A stretch of DNA of 64,000 bases from Sipunculus nudus (taxonomy: Eukaryota; Annelida; Sipuncula; Golfingiida; Sipunculidae): assembly GCA_026874595.1 (NCBI GenBank), contig CM049322.1, forward strand, positions 21,466,400 to 21,530,399, written 5' to 3'. Shown here piece after piece: positions 60,001 to 61,838 of this stretch. Below the pieces are notes generated by a model, which worked only from the letters and a program-made list of their open reading frames with translations, did not search any database and was not told the origin of the DNA. Each line of letters starts with the position of its first letter. Position 1 is the stretch's first letter. Position numbers and translations under genes: made by a program.

Positions 60001-60855
60001 TACAGGACAAGCTGAAATGGTGTTTTCAACCAGCTAGGTTATCATGTGATGTATATATTGCGAATTTACTATCAATAAACAAATACACATATGCACATAA
60101 ATGTGTGGGTATGCATTTGATATAATCTGTAGCATATATACATGTTTAATAAATATATATTGTAAGCGTATACCTGGCCACATAAATTGATGTGTTTCAC
60201 AGATGTGTAACGCTTTTTGCACAGCTCTCCTGTTTGTATAACCGCTGCTTTGTTTAGCAAGGTTTTCTGGTTTCACAAACATAGTGGACAGATAGAAAAT
60301 TATTGTAATCAGACTAATGGGAATGTGGTATTGCTTCGTGCACCAAGCCTAAAATTGTAAACATGCGACAGGCGCTTTCGTCGGTCTCATTTCATCGGAT
60401 CCGGCACGTATAATCGAGAATCAGACCTACCAGAGCGGGATATGGGACGACTGCATCGTAAAAACGCTTTAAAAGCTGTGTTTCAAAATTCTTCATAAAA
60501 TGTAAAACCTATATGAGGACACAACTGCATACATGTTGCCATATATTAAATGTTATGAGAACCTATGTTATGTTGTTGTAGGATACCATCGTGTTGGTGA
60601 TTTTGCCGAGTATAATTCGATTTCTGATGAAAAGAAGAATCATATACGATCATTGTTCCGCTGCGTGCGAGAAGAATTCCTCACCAAATGCACGACAGGC
60701 GAGGGTTTTTCCACCCATGAGGGAGTGACGGTGTATCGGCATTCCGCTTCAAAGGGACAGAGCAGCTTTTCCGGCTCCTTTTTCACCGCCGTCGAACAGG
60801 GATCAGAGATCGAAGATCCATACTGCATTTTGATAGGCCGTTCTGCTTTATTATG
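1539..60855 (+). CDS. Modular extracellular lectin-like protein, spliced, 5' and 3' incomplete
   Basis: Proposed join: 1539-1754, 2442-2660, 8451-8600, 10001-10229, 13561-13666, 16796-16934, 18240-18438, 24053-24161, 27539-27683, 31394-31414, 39449-39478, 39748-40038, 43025-43348, 49675-49701, 55205-55327, 55830-55970, 60582-60855. Every intron in the join is GT-AG and the codon phases close without a stop through all junctions. Domain order is fucolectin (FTP), trefoil, two discoidin (F5/8 C) domains, linker micro-exons, two Link-like cysteine modules, then a VPS62-like region. The domains are typical of secreted or cell-surface glycan-binding proteins, so I infer an extracellular lectin or matrix role. 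No initiator or signal-peptide exon was found upstream of 1539; the first exon begins with two bases of a split codon, so the 5' end lies in unrecognised sequence or outside the window. The discoidin and earlier exons are solid; the last four exons are less sure. It could in principle be two adjacent genes divided in the 31.4-39.4 kb intron. Confidence 0.7.
1755..2441 (+). other. Intron inside the fucolectin domain
   Basis: AT-rich, phase 1. A (TA)n-(GT)n microsatellite occupies 2112-2157. I see nothing else in it. Confidence 0.7.
2112..2157. repeat. (TA)n (GT)n microsatellite
   Basis: Uninterrupted TA dinucleotides from 2112 to about 2145 are followed by GT dinucleotides to 2157. Confidence 0.95.
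2442..2660 (+). CDS. Exon: fucolectin (FTP) domain, second half
   Basis: The acceptor is ttgttgtag at 2441 and the donor gtgagc at 2661; phase 1 in and out. Joined to 1539-1754 it reads DCCGERLNDFIVEVG across the junction, exactly the FTP continuation. It then has a Cys at 2517-2519, an NGGKKVIFCAG block, GRFVQIKKRG and the family's closing ILTLCEVELWA. The two exons give about 145 codons, the normal size of a single FTP domain. The junction restores H-x26-R-x-D-x4-R, the fucose-binding pattern known from eel agglutinin and its relatives, so sugar binding is likely intact. Confidence 0.87.
2767..2897. repeat. Compound (CA)n (TA)n (GA)n microsatellite
   Basis: CA repeats at about 2767-2778, TA repeats 2781-2828, then GA repeats 2830-2841 and 2857-2897, interrupted by a short unique segment. 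Confidence 0.95.
3005..3850 (+). mobile_element. hAT-like transposon relic with BED-finger remnant
   Basis: Both flanks (about 3005-3140 and 3725-3840) are built of TATTCG-type hexamers that fold on themselves (TATTCGAATA), as expected of repetitive terminal regions. Between them, around 3548-3610, the plus strand reads a Cys, then ISTTGKTTSNLLKHLK, which is the second half of a BED zinc finger (Cys ... T-S-N-L-x-x-H-L). A TAA-type stop (TGA at about 3540) precedes the Cys. BED fingers of this kind open many hAT transposases. No transposase core is left. The edges are approximate. Confidence 0.45.
4756..5640 (+). mobile_element. GGGCCCCGC-type element with tandem core, Helitron-like
   Basis: It begins AGGGCCCCGCTGG... 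followed by GTGATCACCGTG and a (GTCC/GTCT)n-like stretch. The core units repeat at about 145 bp, each with 'gcgatatctcaa', 'ttcacagggatgattggtacctatgagg', 'ctccagacct', 'attacagacctgtc' and 'caatat' blocks (around 4829, 4971, 5206 and 5310). The same architecture, better preserved, is seen at 63632-64000. No open reading frame of note. The 3' end is not resolved. Confidence 0.6.
7365..7426. mobile_element. C-rich MITE-like repeat, right half
   Basis: TAGTCCTCC, a poly-C run at 7381-7390 and TTTTCCTAAATCCTAGATCCGGCTCTTG match the right part of the copy at 250-445, including its inverted-repeat end. The left half is not recognisable. Confidence 0.5.
8451..8600 (+). CDS. Exon: P-type (trefoil) domain
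   Basis: The acceptor is ttctttacag at 8450 and the donor gtaaag at 8601; phase 1 at both ends, 150 bp. The peptide has the six-cysteine trefoil order C-x9-C-x7-C-x4-C-C-x8-C with the conserved ENGCCWNP core. Trefoil domains form a compact three-loop fold (disulfides 1-5, 2-4, 3-6) in secreted mucosal and mucin-associated proteins and in some glycosidases. Here the whole domain sits in one symmetric exon that could shuffle as a unit. It follows the fucolectin exon with the junction codon GCT (Ala) and leads into the first discoidin exon through GAT (Asp). Confidence 0.88.
8601..10000 (+). other. Intron between trefoil and discoidin exons
   Basis: Phase 1, 1.4 kb, AT-rich. No repeat family, RNA gene or open frame that I can support. 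Confidence 0.6.
10001..10229 (+). CDS. Exon: discoidin (F5/8 type C) domain 1, part 1
   Basis: The acceptor is tttttttcag at 10000 and the donor gtatgt at 10230; phase 1 in, phase 2 out. The peptide starts with the domain's first Cys (DCMESLF), then VSVSSVYG, PSRARLDT, GGWKAG and EHQYIQATFPEVW, the usual F5/8C march of 'SS-x-Y ... aRL ... GW-x-a ... Q-x-I-x-v-x-f'. F5/8C domains are beta-barrels that bind glycans, phospholipids or collagen outside the cell. The frame stays open past 10229, but only the donor at 10230 gives a Trp codon (TG|G) leading into SVRKIVTQG of the next exon. The last 34 bases are part of a decayed mini-tandem repeat that continues into the intron. Confidence 0.85.
10196..10370 (+). 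repeat. Mini-tandem repeat of an exon end and its splice donor
   Basis: About four diverged copies of a roughly 43 bp unit (around 10196, 10246, 10286 and 10332). Each resembles 'agatacaggccacatttcctgaagtatggtatgt' in pieces. The first copy is coding and includes the real donor; the third (GAGGTATGTT) keeps a donor-like sequence. Confidence 0.6.
10371..10800 (+). other. Intron segment, nothing recognised
   Basis: AT-rich. It has open frames of up to 70 codons without family signatures, which I regard as chance. Confidence 0.5.
10801..12625 (+). mobile_element. Tandem-repeat element (family 1), 5'-truncated
   Basis: Several copies of a roughly 310-340 bp unit start at 'cagggcacaaatc' (about 10818, 11159, 11472, 11805). 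Each runs through 'ggacctagaatctt', 'gaaacctgaaat', 'gagctatggggctc', 'gatacaaaagctcc', 'gcagactggtggcgccac' and 'gagacctt'. A (TA)n-rich and unique insertion lies at about 12050-12440. The copy ends around 12590-12625 with 'attcagcacagcgtcatgcggtgctcttgttt', where AGCAC/GTGCT can pair. The 5' hairpin and (GTCC)n seen in other copies are missing. Confidence 0.65.
12064..12190. repeat. (TA)n with (CA)n microsatellite
   Basis: TATATATACACA, then CA repeats at about 12090-12102, then interrupted TA repeats to about 12190. Confidence 0.9.
12626..13560 (+). other. Intron segment, nothing recognised
   Basis: No repeat family or coding signature seen. A short polypyrimidine and cgacag acceptor close it at 13560. 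Confidence 0.5.
13561..13666 (+). CDS. Exon: discoidin domain 1, part 2
   Basis: The acceptor is tattcgacag at 13560 and the donor gtatgt at 13667; phase 2 in, phase 0 out. The peptide SVRKIVTQGANNEEEW VIRYRVYVSYDGNYWTQVG is the central F5/8C block: 'V-x-x-I-x-T-Q-G ... WV-x-x-Y-x-V-x-Y-S-x-D-G-x-x-W'. The join to 10229 supplies the Trp just before it, and the join to 16796 continues GGIIEANSD. All key core residues (TQG, W, Y, DG, W) are present. Confidence 0.87.
13711..14597 (+). mobile_element. Helitron-like non-autonomous element (family D)
   Basis: It starts TCCGCC directly after an A. The first bases form a hairpin (TATCCGC-CAAAAC, loop GAA, GTTTTG-CGGATA, one bulged C; 13709-13736). 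The core has three or so units with 'gtggcgcca', 'tgcagcca', 'cacagcgtccatct' and 'tttgaccaa'. Near the end, TGGCGGATAC (from about 14556) is the inverted copy of the start GTATCCGCCA. An imperfect hairpin at 14570-14587 precedes CTAG at 14594-14597, followed by T. A|TC...CTAG|T with a 3' hairpin is the Helitron signature. The insertion is only 44 bp behind a splice donor. Confidence 0.68.
14598..16039 (+). other. Intron segment
   Basis: Contains a G run at about 14786-14799 and otherwise unremarkable AT-rich sequence. Confidence 0.5.
16035..16665. repeat. Inverted pair of tRNA-like SINE fragments
   Basis: The block 16040-16115 (plus; 'gtgacataaaagcg ... gaactgt.tcgctagtgaagcttgctt') returns as its reverse complement at about 16440-16515. 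Next to the second arm the minus strand has a good pol III B box (GGTTCGAATCCCGG, about 16413-16430), with a possible A box farther upstream. Short direct copies of 'agacaaattgctcaggg' lie at 16381 and 16641. This looks like two tRNA-derived SINE pieces in opposite orientation or a foldback element. Confidence 0.45.
16796..16934 (+). CDS. Exon: discoidin domain 1, part 3
   Basis: The acceptor is catggacag at 16795 and the donor gtaacg at 16935; phase 0 in, phase 1 out. In the spliced frame it reads GIIEANSDSDSKATSEF, then AAKMLRINPIESH and PSLRFEIFGC. These are the closing F5/8C strands ('aN-x-D ... f-x-x-x-x-x-Ar-x-lRi-x-P ... S-x-R-x-E-x-x-G-C'), with the terminal Cys that pairs with the first Cys of the domain. 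The frame that is open from an ATG here is a different one and is a shadow. Together the three exons give a complete domain of about 158 codons. Confidence 0.85.
16935..18239 (+). other. Intron between discoidin domains
   Basis: Phase 1. It has a poly-G run (about 17311-17330) and a (TA)n tract (18056-18097). Nothing else supported. Confidence 0.6.
18056..18097. repeat. (TA)n microsatellite
   Basis: Continuous TA dinucleotides. Confidence 0.95.
18240..18438 (+). CDS. Exon: discoidin (F5/8 C) domain 2, part 1
   Basis: The acceptor is ctttttcag at 18239 and the donor gtacgt at 18439; phase 1 in, phase 2 out, as in domain 1. The peptide is ECLISLFTRDPNTRS, VSSVYKNSK, SRARLGTMEQ, GGWKAKNNQP and GEWLEVTFGGR. 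The first Cys, the SSVY, ARL and GGWKA blocks line up with the exon at 10001, so the two domains are paralogous copies. It is 30 bp shorter than the domain-1 exon, mainly in the two loops. Confidence 0.85.
18540..18860 (+). repeat. Dispersed repeat, copy 1
   Basis: Matches 54525-54810 through 'ggtcaagcaaacgtatt', 'atcattatattatcatataaca', 'attggcacat...ctatgagcactgtca', 'ctcg-cagtg' and 'cagtgggaaa'-like blocks in the same order. No coding potential. Confidence 0.6.
18890..19270 (+). repeat. Tandem repeat, period about 107 bp
   Basis: Units beginning 'gacatgtttcagac' at about 19068 and 19176 share 'ttttaaacacc', 'ggcttg-aacatgt', 'ttgtct' and 'acgttttaaagct'. A more diverged unit lies at about 18896. 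The unit is rich in ACATGT and GAAACA. Confidence 0.5.
20690..21506 (+). mobile_element. Eroded family-1 tandem-repeat element
   Basis: It starts with 'cacctgagctatac', then 'ctgttaaaagggca', 'agacctagcatctt' and 'agacagatggtgccacttgtatttt'. It ends with 'attcagctgagcatcatgacccatgggca' and ATCTAGTTTT, the eroded form of the end seen at 49340-49368. Confidence 0.5.
22785..22915 (-). mobile_element. Family-1 element, 5' end only, minus strand
   Basis: On the minus strand the sequence opens TTTTTAGCTCAG ... CTGAGCCATAAGC, the family's 5' hairpin, followed by GTCC/GTCT-rich sequence. It matches the start of the element at 45997. The core is missing. Confidence 0.5.
23545..23625. mobile_element. 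C-rich MITE-like fragment
   Basis: G-rich then C-rich tracts (gggggg..., cctggacccccccccc) resemble the interior of the repeat at 250-445. No clear ends. Confidence 0.35.
24053..24161 (+). CDS. Exon: discoidin domain 2, part 2
   Basis: The acceptor is gtacttttcag at 24052 and the donor gtaagc at 24162; phase 2 in, phase 0 out, the same as 13561-13666. The spliced peptide is RTVRAVILEPAYGKSEYVKRY then AVEHRDGLYDKHIREG. The block aligns with domain 1 (VR-x-x-V ... YV-x-RY-x-V ... DG). However, the TQG turn and the Trp of 'WV' are replaced, and the closing W is Tyr. The second domain is therefore more diverged in its core, and its ligand, if any, probably differs. Confidence 0.78.
24975..25130. 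repeat. Three-copy short repeat, period about 64 bp
   Basis: 'tggattaacgc' or 'tggattgacgc' recurs at about 24982, 25044 and 25109 with similar upstream blocks ('aaatc...aaaccc...cttg'). On the minus strand this includes TTTGGCGCTGCG, which could be a primer-binding-site-like leader of the neighbouring LTR. Confidence 0.4.
25140..26030 (-). mobile_element. LTR-like segment, minus strand
   Basis: On the minus strand a GC-richer block contains GGTATATAAAGGGG (TATA box at about 25650-25662) followed by purine-rich sequence. It ends toward 25217 with CTAGTGTTACA, or toward 25140 with CCGTCACA. One start candidate is TGTTACACGGGC (about 25914-25925). No coding region is attached, so it is at best a solo LTR. 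The ends are not fixed and no target duplication was found. Confidence 0.38.
27024..27102. repeat. (CA)n (TA)n microsatellite
   Basis: CA repeats at about 27024-27036 and TA repeats 27043-27102. Confidence 0.95.
27320..27425 (-). mobile_element. tRNA-like SINE fragment
   Basis: The minus strand reads TGTGGCTCAGGG (A-box-like), CAGGAC...ATCCGG (anticodon-arm-like) and GAGTTCTAAT (weak B box), spaced as in a tRNA. The B box is damaged, so it is a pseudogene or SINE head rather than a working tRNA. Confidence 0.35.
27539..27683 (+). CDS. Exon: discoidin domain 2, part 3
   Basis: The acceptor is atttctag at 27538 and the donor gtaagt at 27684; phase 0 in, phase 1 out, identical to 16796-16934. 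The peptide EYPGCPDEKTSVTNF, then NPFSARFVKLEVIEFFGA and VSMRFDILGCDIS, closes the F5/8C fold with the SARFVKL and 'S-M-R-F-D-I-L-G-C' strands. It completes the second discoidin domain (about 151 codons). An extra Cys (PGC) is present that domain 1 lacks. Confidence 0.85.
28134..28900 (+). mobile_element. Helitron-like non-autonomous element (family F)
   Basis: The 5' hairpin is AGCC-C-TCT / AGAGGCT with one bulged C (28134-28153), then (GTCC)n-like sequence. Two units of about 301 bp start 'gtaagcgggatatct' (28213) and 'gtgagcaggatttct' (28514), each with 'aggaacttcatttcttca', 'tcaagttcgaagatggg' and 'cgggaaccactcggtggatt'. The end carries GGCCGAGGGCATTT, an inverted match to the start, then hairpin TCAGC-TTTT-GCTGA (28879-28892), TATT, CTAG (28897-28900) and T. 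This is the clearest Helitron-type 3' end in the window. Confidence 0.72.
29331..31216 (+). mobile_element. Family-1 tandem-repeat element
   Basis: It starts 'gctcatctgagctatagcgatcac' with GTCC repeats. About six units of roughly 280-340 bp follow, starting at 'gggcacaaatc' (about 29400, 29740, 30090, 30366, 30700, 30865). Each has 'ggacctagaatctt', 'gatacaaaagctcaa' and 'gcagactggtggcgccac'. The end is 'ctgtgcgtcatgacccacggg' at 31184-31205, matching the family end in eroded form. Poly-C run at 29873-29889. Confidence 0.65.
31394..31414 (+). CDS. Candidate 21 bp micro-exon (linker)
   Basis: The acceptor ttttctttttcag at 31393 and the donor gtaagt at 31415 are both strong and bracket 21 bp. 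Phase 1 on both sides fits the neighbours and adds T-S-V-G-L-K-K. It would be a flexible linker after discoidin domain 2. The support is splice strength plus phase only, as the sequence is too short for homology. Confidence 0.5.
31589..32340 (+). mobile_element. Family-2 element (GTCC-headed, 'cccagacagacagg' core)
   Basis: It starts 'tgtctgagctttaacgctcac' and GTCCGTCGTCC. Units of about 170-190 bp follow with 'gacagacaggatacaa', 'cctagaatc', 'cagggaggtcctg' and 'ctgaaattaggt'. It is related to 34112-37087, and its opening resembles family 1. Confidence 0.55.
32470..33434 (+). mobile_element. Family G tandem-repeat element
   Basis: It begins near 'gagcttatgcgtccgac...cgtcgtctgtacgttaacccatac'. 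About four units of roughly 170-180 bp contain 'ttctctgaaaccac', 'tttaatatcgcac-gaaatgat', 'ggtagtgtttt' and 'gaagctgaattaagtaat-tgcc'. It may end at TTATATCTAG followed by T (33425-33434). A second copy of the family lies at about 57465-59060. Confidence 0.5.
34112..37087 (+). mobile_element. Family-2 element, split by a LINE insertion
   Basis: The head (34112-34544) has 'gtcatctgagctctagcaatcgccc', GTCC repeats and the 'cccagacagac' core. The tail (36832-37087) resumes with 'gtggaccagaaacatgattttgagcacccagacagacaagg'. It ends 'agctgagcgtcatggcccataggccacttgtt', with the near-palindrome TGGCCCATAGGCCA at 37071-37084. The interruption is a LINE. Confidence 0.6.
34545..36831 (+). pseudogene. 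5'-truncated LINE (Jockey/CR1-like), reverse transcriptase with frameshifts
   Basis: Parts in order: a pre-RT segment (HAPVRLVRVKSK at about 34750, KKWTL, KKLWQSN), an RT palm (FRPISILPHIPKIFERI, FDTIDHDILL, IPQGS, YADDTVIYF at 35849-35875) and a C-terminal region (about 36250-36705) ending LLWNRLPADVKNSPSL then FKKGIKHL. The frame shifts near 35360 and breaks again near 36130. The usual 'D-x-x-K-A/C-F-D' is DERKCFD, and 'GPLLF' is GHLLF. The endonuclease is absent. The 3' end is an ATAA tail (36809-36831). A dead copy inserted in a family-2 element. Confidence 0.85.
38200..38605 (-). repeat. Tandem-repeat fragment related to 43600-44180
   Basis: Shares 'ggcggccctaatttgcatatcaa' and 'aacctag' blocks, inverted relative to the copy at 43600-44180. 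It is followed by 'gagctgagcattatggccgatggc', an eroded family-1/2-type end at 38572-38595. Confidence 0.4.
39449..39478 (+). CDS. Candidate 30 bp micro-exon (linker)
   Basis: The acceptor is cttgttttgcag at 39448 and the donor gtaagt at 39479; phase 1 on both sides. It adds Y-E-D-A-G-H-S-D-L, a short hydrophilic acidic linker just before the first Link-like exon, which is only 269 bp downstream. Splice-site quality and phase agreement are the evidence. Confidence 0.58.
39479..39747 (+). other. Short intron
   Basis: 269 bp, phase 1, with a good polypyrimidine tract before the acceptor at 39747. Nothing else. Confidence 0.7.
39748..40038 (+). CDS. Exon: Link-like cysteine domain 1
   Basis: The acceptor is tgtgcttcag at 39747 and the donor gtgagt at 40039; phase 1 both ends, 97 codons. 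The peptide runs NVFYVNDTVVASEAEAQC, KANGAKLADIDIL, NKCNYGYALNGDG, EGCSSPG and LLGVFC. Four cysteines with 'vFyv ... A-x-x-x-C-x-x-x-G-A-x-x-A ... L ... C-x-x-G-x-x-x-d-G ... C ... g-V-F-C' match the Link (hyaluronan-binding) domain plan and its length (about 93 residues). The Trp of the usual GWL is Tyr-Ala here, so hyaluronan binding cannot be assumed. A C-type-lectin-like relative is the alternative. Confidence 0.7.
40039..43024 (+). other. Intron between Link-like exons
   Basis: Phase 1, 3 kb. A (TA)n tract at 40933-41006 and otherwise AT-rich sequence with no feature I can support. Confidence 0.6.
40933..41006. repeat. (TA)n microsatellite
   Basis: TA dinucleotides with two AAA interruptions. 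Confidence 0.95.
43025..43348 (+). CDS. Exon: Link-like cysteine domain 2 with Asp/Tyr-rich insert
   Basis: The acceptor is tatctctttcag at 43024 and the donor gtaagt at 43349; phase 1 both ends, 108 codons. It begins DYGIAHRKFDDC, then AAWTCLSLDGRIAQ, YLECQVAYY and PGIFCDDD. It finishes LYCVKGVFCSVP, the same closing 'g-V-F-C' as the previous exon, so I read it as a diverged sister module with two additional cysteines. Between about 43232 and 43310 there is a low-complexity insert (DNDDNDDYYYNYDYND) made from a decayed GATGACAAC repeat. Such an acidic loop could bind calcium; that is inference. Confidence 0.68.
43600..44180 (+). repeat. Tandem repeat, period about 155-160 bp
   Basis: 'aaaccatatta' blocks recur at about 43684, 43846 and 44002. 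Each is followed by 'tttaa-tatgcaaataagggc' and preceded by 'gacctag-gttttcatgg'. An inverted relative lies at 38200-38560. Confidence 0.5.
45020..45063. repeat. (TA)n microsatellite
   Basis: Continuous TA dinucleotides. Confidence 0.95.
45997..49368 (+). mobile_element. Full-length Helitron-like family-1 element, 3.4 kb, with nested family-D units
   Basis: The 5' end folds as TAGCTCAG / CTGAGCTA (45999-46029), followed by an uninterrupted (GTCC) stretch to about 46080. Units of about 300 bp (46088, 46428, 46763 ...) give way at about 47280 to four units of about 277 bp starting near 47576, 47853, 48131 and 48408. These resemble family D and end 'ggcggatacac ... ttttCTAG' at about 48712. Family-1 units then resume to the palindrome TGGCCCATGGGCCA (49351-49364), CTAG (49365-49368) and TTT. 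This suggests a family-D element nested in, or exchanged with, a family-1 element. Confidence 0.65.
47280..48715 (+). repeat. Tandem array, four units of about 277 bp
   Basis: Unit landmarks: 'gccatctgcaatcattttt', 'gtccatccgtacgtgtgcttt', 'ttcaaggtattggtctgaaatttggcatgtccatcc' and 'aataaataactgctcttttctcaggagt'. The overlapping open frames here are repeat artefacts. The array ends with 'ttcggcggatacacattgtcgcc' and TTTTCTAG, like the element at 13711-14597. Confidence 0.75.
49675..49701 (+). CDS. Candidate 27 bp micro-exon (linker)
   Basis: The acceptor is ttgctattccag at 49674 and the donor gtatgt at 49702; phase 1 on both sides. It adds S-L-S-L-G-M-L-P-P, a short linker after the second Link-like exon. 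It is the weakest of the three micro-exons in size but has clean splice sites and the right phase. Confidence 0.48.
52935..53140. mobile_element. C-rich MITE-like repeat
   Basis: 'gacgcggataaaggaggg', 'tttccggacct', 'cttcctccctgggttggacccctcctttt' and 'ctgaactgcccctgatta' follow the order of the copy at 250-445. Confidence 0.45.
54525..54810 (+). repeat. Dispersed repeat, copy 2
   Basis: Same order of blocks as 18540-18860 ('ggtcaagcaaacgtattc', 'cattatattatcatataaca', 'attggcacat', 'atgagcactgtca'). Confidence 0.6.
55205..55327 (+). CDS. Candidate exon: VPS62-like region, part 1
   Basis: The acceptor is tttcatttgcaag at 55204 and the donor gttggt at 55328; phase 1 both ends. The peptide YIRLRALKAYDIVSGEEYTF, then WALVFPKERRNEYLLGHMVDG, resembles one blade of VPS62/DUF946-type proteins ('d-x-x-S-G-x-x-x-x-f-W-x-x-x-x-P ... 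y-x-x-L-G'). The frame runs on to a stop at about 55358, so termination here is an alternative, as is a weaker donor at 55321. The next exon in the right phase, with a matching second blade, favours splicing. Confidence 0.5.
55328..55829 (+). other. Short AT-rich intron
   Basis: Two acceptors are possible, 55753 (aaatacag) and 55829 (atttttcag). The second keeps phase 1 on both sides of the next exon. Confidence 0.45.
55830..55970 (+). CDS. Candidate exon: VPS62-like region, part 2
   Basis: The acceptor is atttatttttcag at 55829 and the donor gtaagg at 55971; phase 1 both ends, 141 bp. It reads TVFPRITKETPFVAMEP, then FQKMVTKKIVFLRPICPAG. Joined to 60582 it gives VFLRPICPAGYHRVGDFAEY, which fits the 'f-W-R-P-x-x-P-x-G-Y-x-x-L-G-D' blade motif of VPS62-like beta-prisms. 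A different frame from the acceptor at 55753 is cysteine-rich and open too, but it leaves in phase 2 and would hit a stop in the next exon. A decayed copy of this exon's end is at about 58531-58610. Confidence 0.52.
56192..57144 (+). mobile_element. Helitron-like non-autonomous element (family E)
   Basis: It starts ACGCCCGCCATATGACGGG (a short CCCG/CGGG hairpin) followed by GGGAGTATTATGG and GTCCGTTAGC. Core units of about 140 bp repeat 'ttgatgaaactca', 'aatatctcacc-gagtt' and 'catattaatgaggtcagaggtca'. The end has AATACTCCCATGA, an inverted match to the start, then CTAG (57141-57144). A poly-T run sits at 56821-56844. Confidence 0.6.
57145..57464 (+). repeat. Short tandem repeat of 'gtgggcacctc' units
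   Basis: From about 57200 to 57440 the sequence alternates 'gggcacctcgataaagt' and 'cctccatacagtggac' variants every 35-45 bp. Confidence 0.55.
57606..58307 (-). mobile_element. Solo-LTR-like insertion, minus strand
   Basis: On the minus strand the block begins TGTTACAACTGAGG and ends CGGACCGTAACA, so TGTTAC...GTAACA form short inverted termini, as in LTRs. GCATATAAAAAGGGC (TATA at about 58085-58095) lies 210 bp in. The block is GC-richer than its surroundings. No 5 bp target duplication is obvious and no internal region is attached. Confidence 0.5.
58531..58720 (+). pseudogene. Decayed second copy of exon 55830-55970 end plus intron start
   Basis: 'caccc-tgt-tcat-tcag', then 'atggtca-aaa--ag-ttgtgttccttc--cca', then CAG follow 55906-55970. 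The similarity continues into the intron ('aaggc-tga', 'gaactttatgtgac', 'ccataatttct-aagca'). Relative to the exon there is one extra base (AGGAAAATGG against AGAAGATGG), a frameshift. The donor is GC (gcaagg) instead of GT. It sits inside a family G element. Confidence 0.6.
59292..59826 (+). mobile_element. Helitron-like non-autonomous element (family C)
   Basis: The 5' hairpin is CCCTCGCAAC, loop GAA, GTTGCGAAGGG (59293-59316, one bulge), then GTCCGTCCG. Three units of about 147 bp each carry 'tcatcttgcaa-tatggctcac', 'cccatagatgaagaaccct', 'ttgaggtca' and 'aaaggccacggccac'. A 3' hairpin CTCAT/ATGAG (59807-59818) is followed by CTTG and TTT instead of the canonical CTAG. Confidence 0.6.
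60582..60855 (+). CDS. Candidate exon: VPS62-like region, part 3
   Basis: The acceptor is tgttgttgtag at 60581; phase 1 in. The peptide YHRVGDFAEYNSISDEKKN, then SLFRCVREEFLTKC, GVTVYRHSASKGQSS, FFTAVEQGSE and DPYCILIGR, continues the blade pattern ('GY-x-x-L-G-D ... cV-x-x-x-x-l ... V-x-V-y-r ... g-x-F'). Two ends are possible: a good donor gttagt at 60856 (phase 2), after which the gene leaves the window, or read-through to the stop at 60986-60988, with AATAAA at 61255 as the polyadenylation signal. I show the spliced form. GC content and codon use are higher than in the flanks, as expected of a real exon. Confidence 0.55.
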
Positions 60856-61254
60856 GTTAGTTTATTCATTGCTAAGACAAATCGTTACAAATTATTATTA
60901 TTTTACAGTATATTCAAAATCGAACAGGATTAATAATCTGTCAAACTCACAACATGACTTCACATATGGAGAGTTTCCCCTGTTCTAATCACACTCCATC
61001 AGCTCTACCTTCTAAATATCAAAACGTACTATCCGCTACTGTATCACACTCACCCAGTGCTGTCATGTAATCTAATTAAAACTTAACAACTCATCATATG
61101 CAATAACAACTTTGTCTCTTTTGTAAAGTATTATGTGTCTGTTTTGCATGGAATCGTCAAATCTAAGTCCCCAGGCTTGCGCCTAAAACCTTTTGATACA
61201 CTTCTTGTATGCGTATATTCTGATTACCCTATATTAATTGCATTCTCCTGTATC

Positions 61255-61260
61255 AATAAA
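61255..61260 (+). promoter_or_regulatory. Candidate polyadenylation signal AATAAA
   Basis: AATAAA lies 267 bases after the stop at 60986-60988, in the sense of the host gene. It would serve a terminal exon 60582-60988. In such AT-rich DNA the hexamer is common, so support is weak. Confidence 0.3.
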
Positions 61261-61738
61261 ATTTCATAAACAAATAAGCAAAATCGAGGTGATCCTCCGA
61301 TGGGCGCGTTACCTGTGACTCATGTTGGGATAAGCAATTCGTTTGAAATCAGTGGACCCTCACGATTCAAGGGTTTACATTAAAAAAATAGAACTGATAC
61401 AGAGGAAATATGATAGTTTTCTCAAAAGGTTCGGGGAAGATGATTACGCAGATTTATCACATTACACCTATATAATAATATAAGTCCCTTCCCTTCAGTT
61501 GTGTTAAAAAATAGATTAAGCAAGGGGTGGAGCCCGGGGGAGGGGGATTTGTCTTCCCTGAATTGCAGGTAATCTAATAATGATTAAATTTTCTTAAACA
61601 CAATCATAAAAAATGCTGTCACTGGTATCCGCATATTTGGGACTTATTTCTACATTCCATTAGGTTTGTTCCTGCAAATATGATATTTTTTATTCATTTA
61701 TCTGGCACAAATGATTTTTATGATTTAAATTAAATGAA

Positions 61739-61838
61739 ATTTTGTGTGGAATTATGTCGAACAATAAATCCCCTGGATTTCCTTTAACTGATAATGAAAA
61801 ATAAGGGATTTATTGTTCGACATACTTCCACACAAAAT
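61739..61838. repeat. 34 bp perfect-but-one inverted repeat (foldback)
   Basis: Arms 61739-61772 and 61805-61838 are reverse complements with one mismatch, separated by 32 bases. The right arm is the degraded end of a gypsy pol frame, so the left arm is a foldback duplicate of it. Confidence 0.85.

Noticed and set aside
60856-60988. Extension of the last exon to the stop at 60986-60988 (hydrophobic then Asn/Ser-rich tail)
   Set aside because: A good donor (gttagt) sits at 60856 and codon use changes after it. Not excluded, but the spliced form is preferred.
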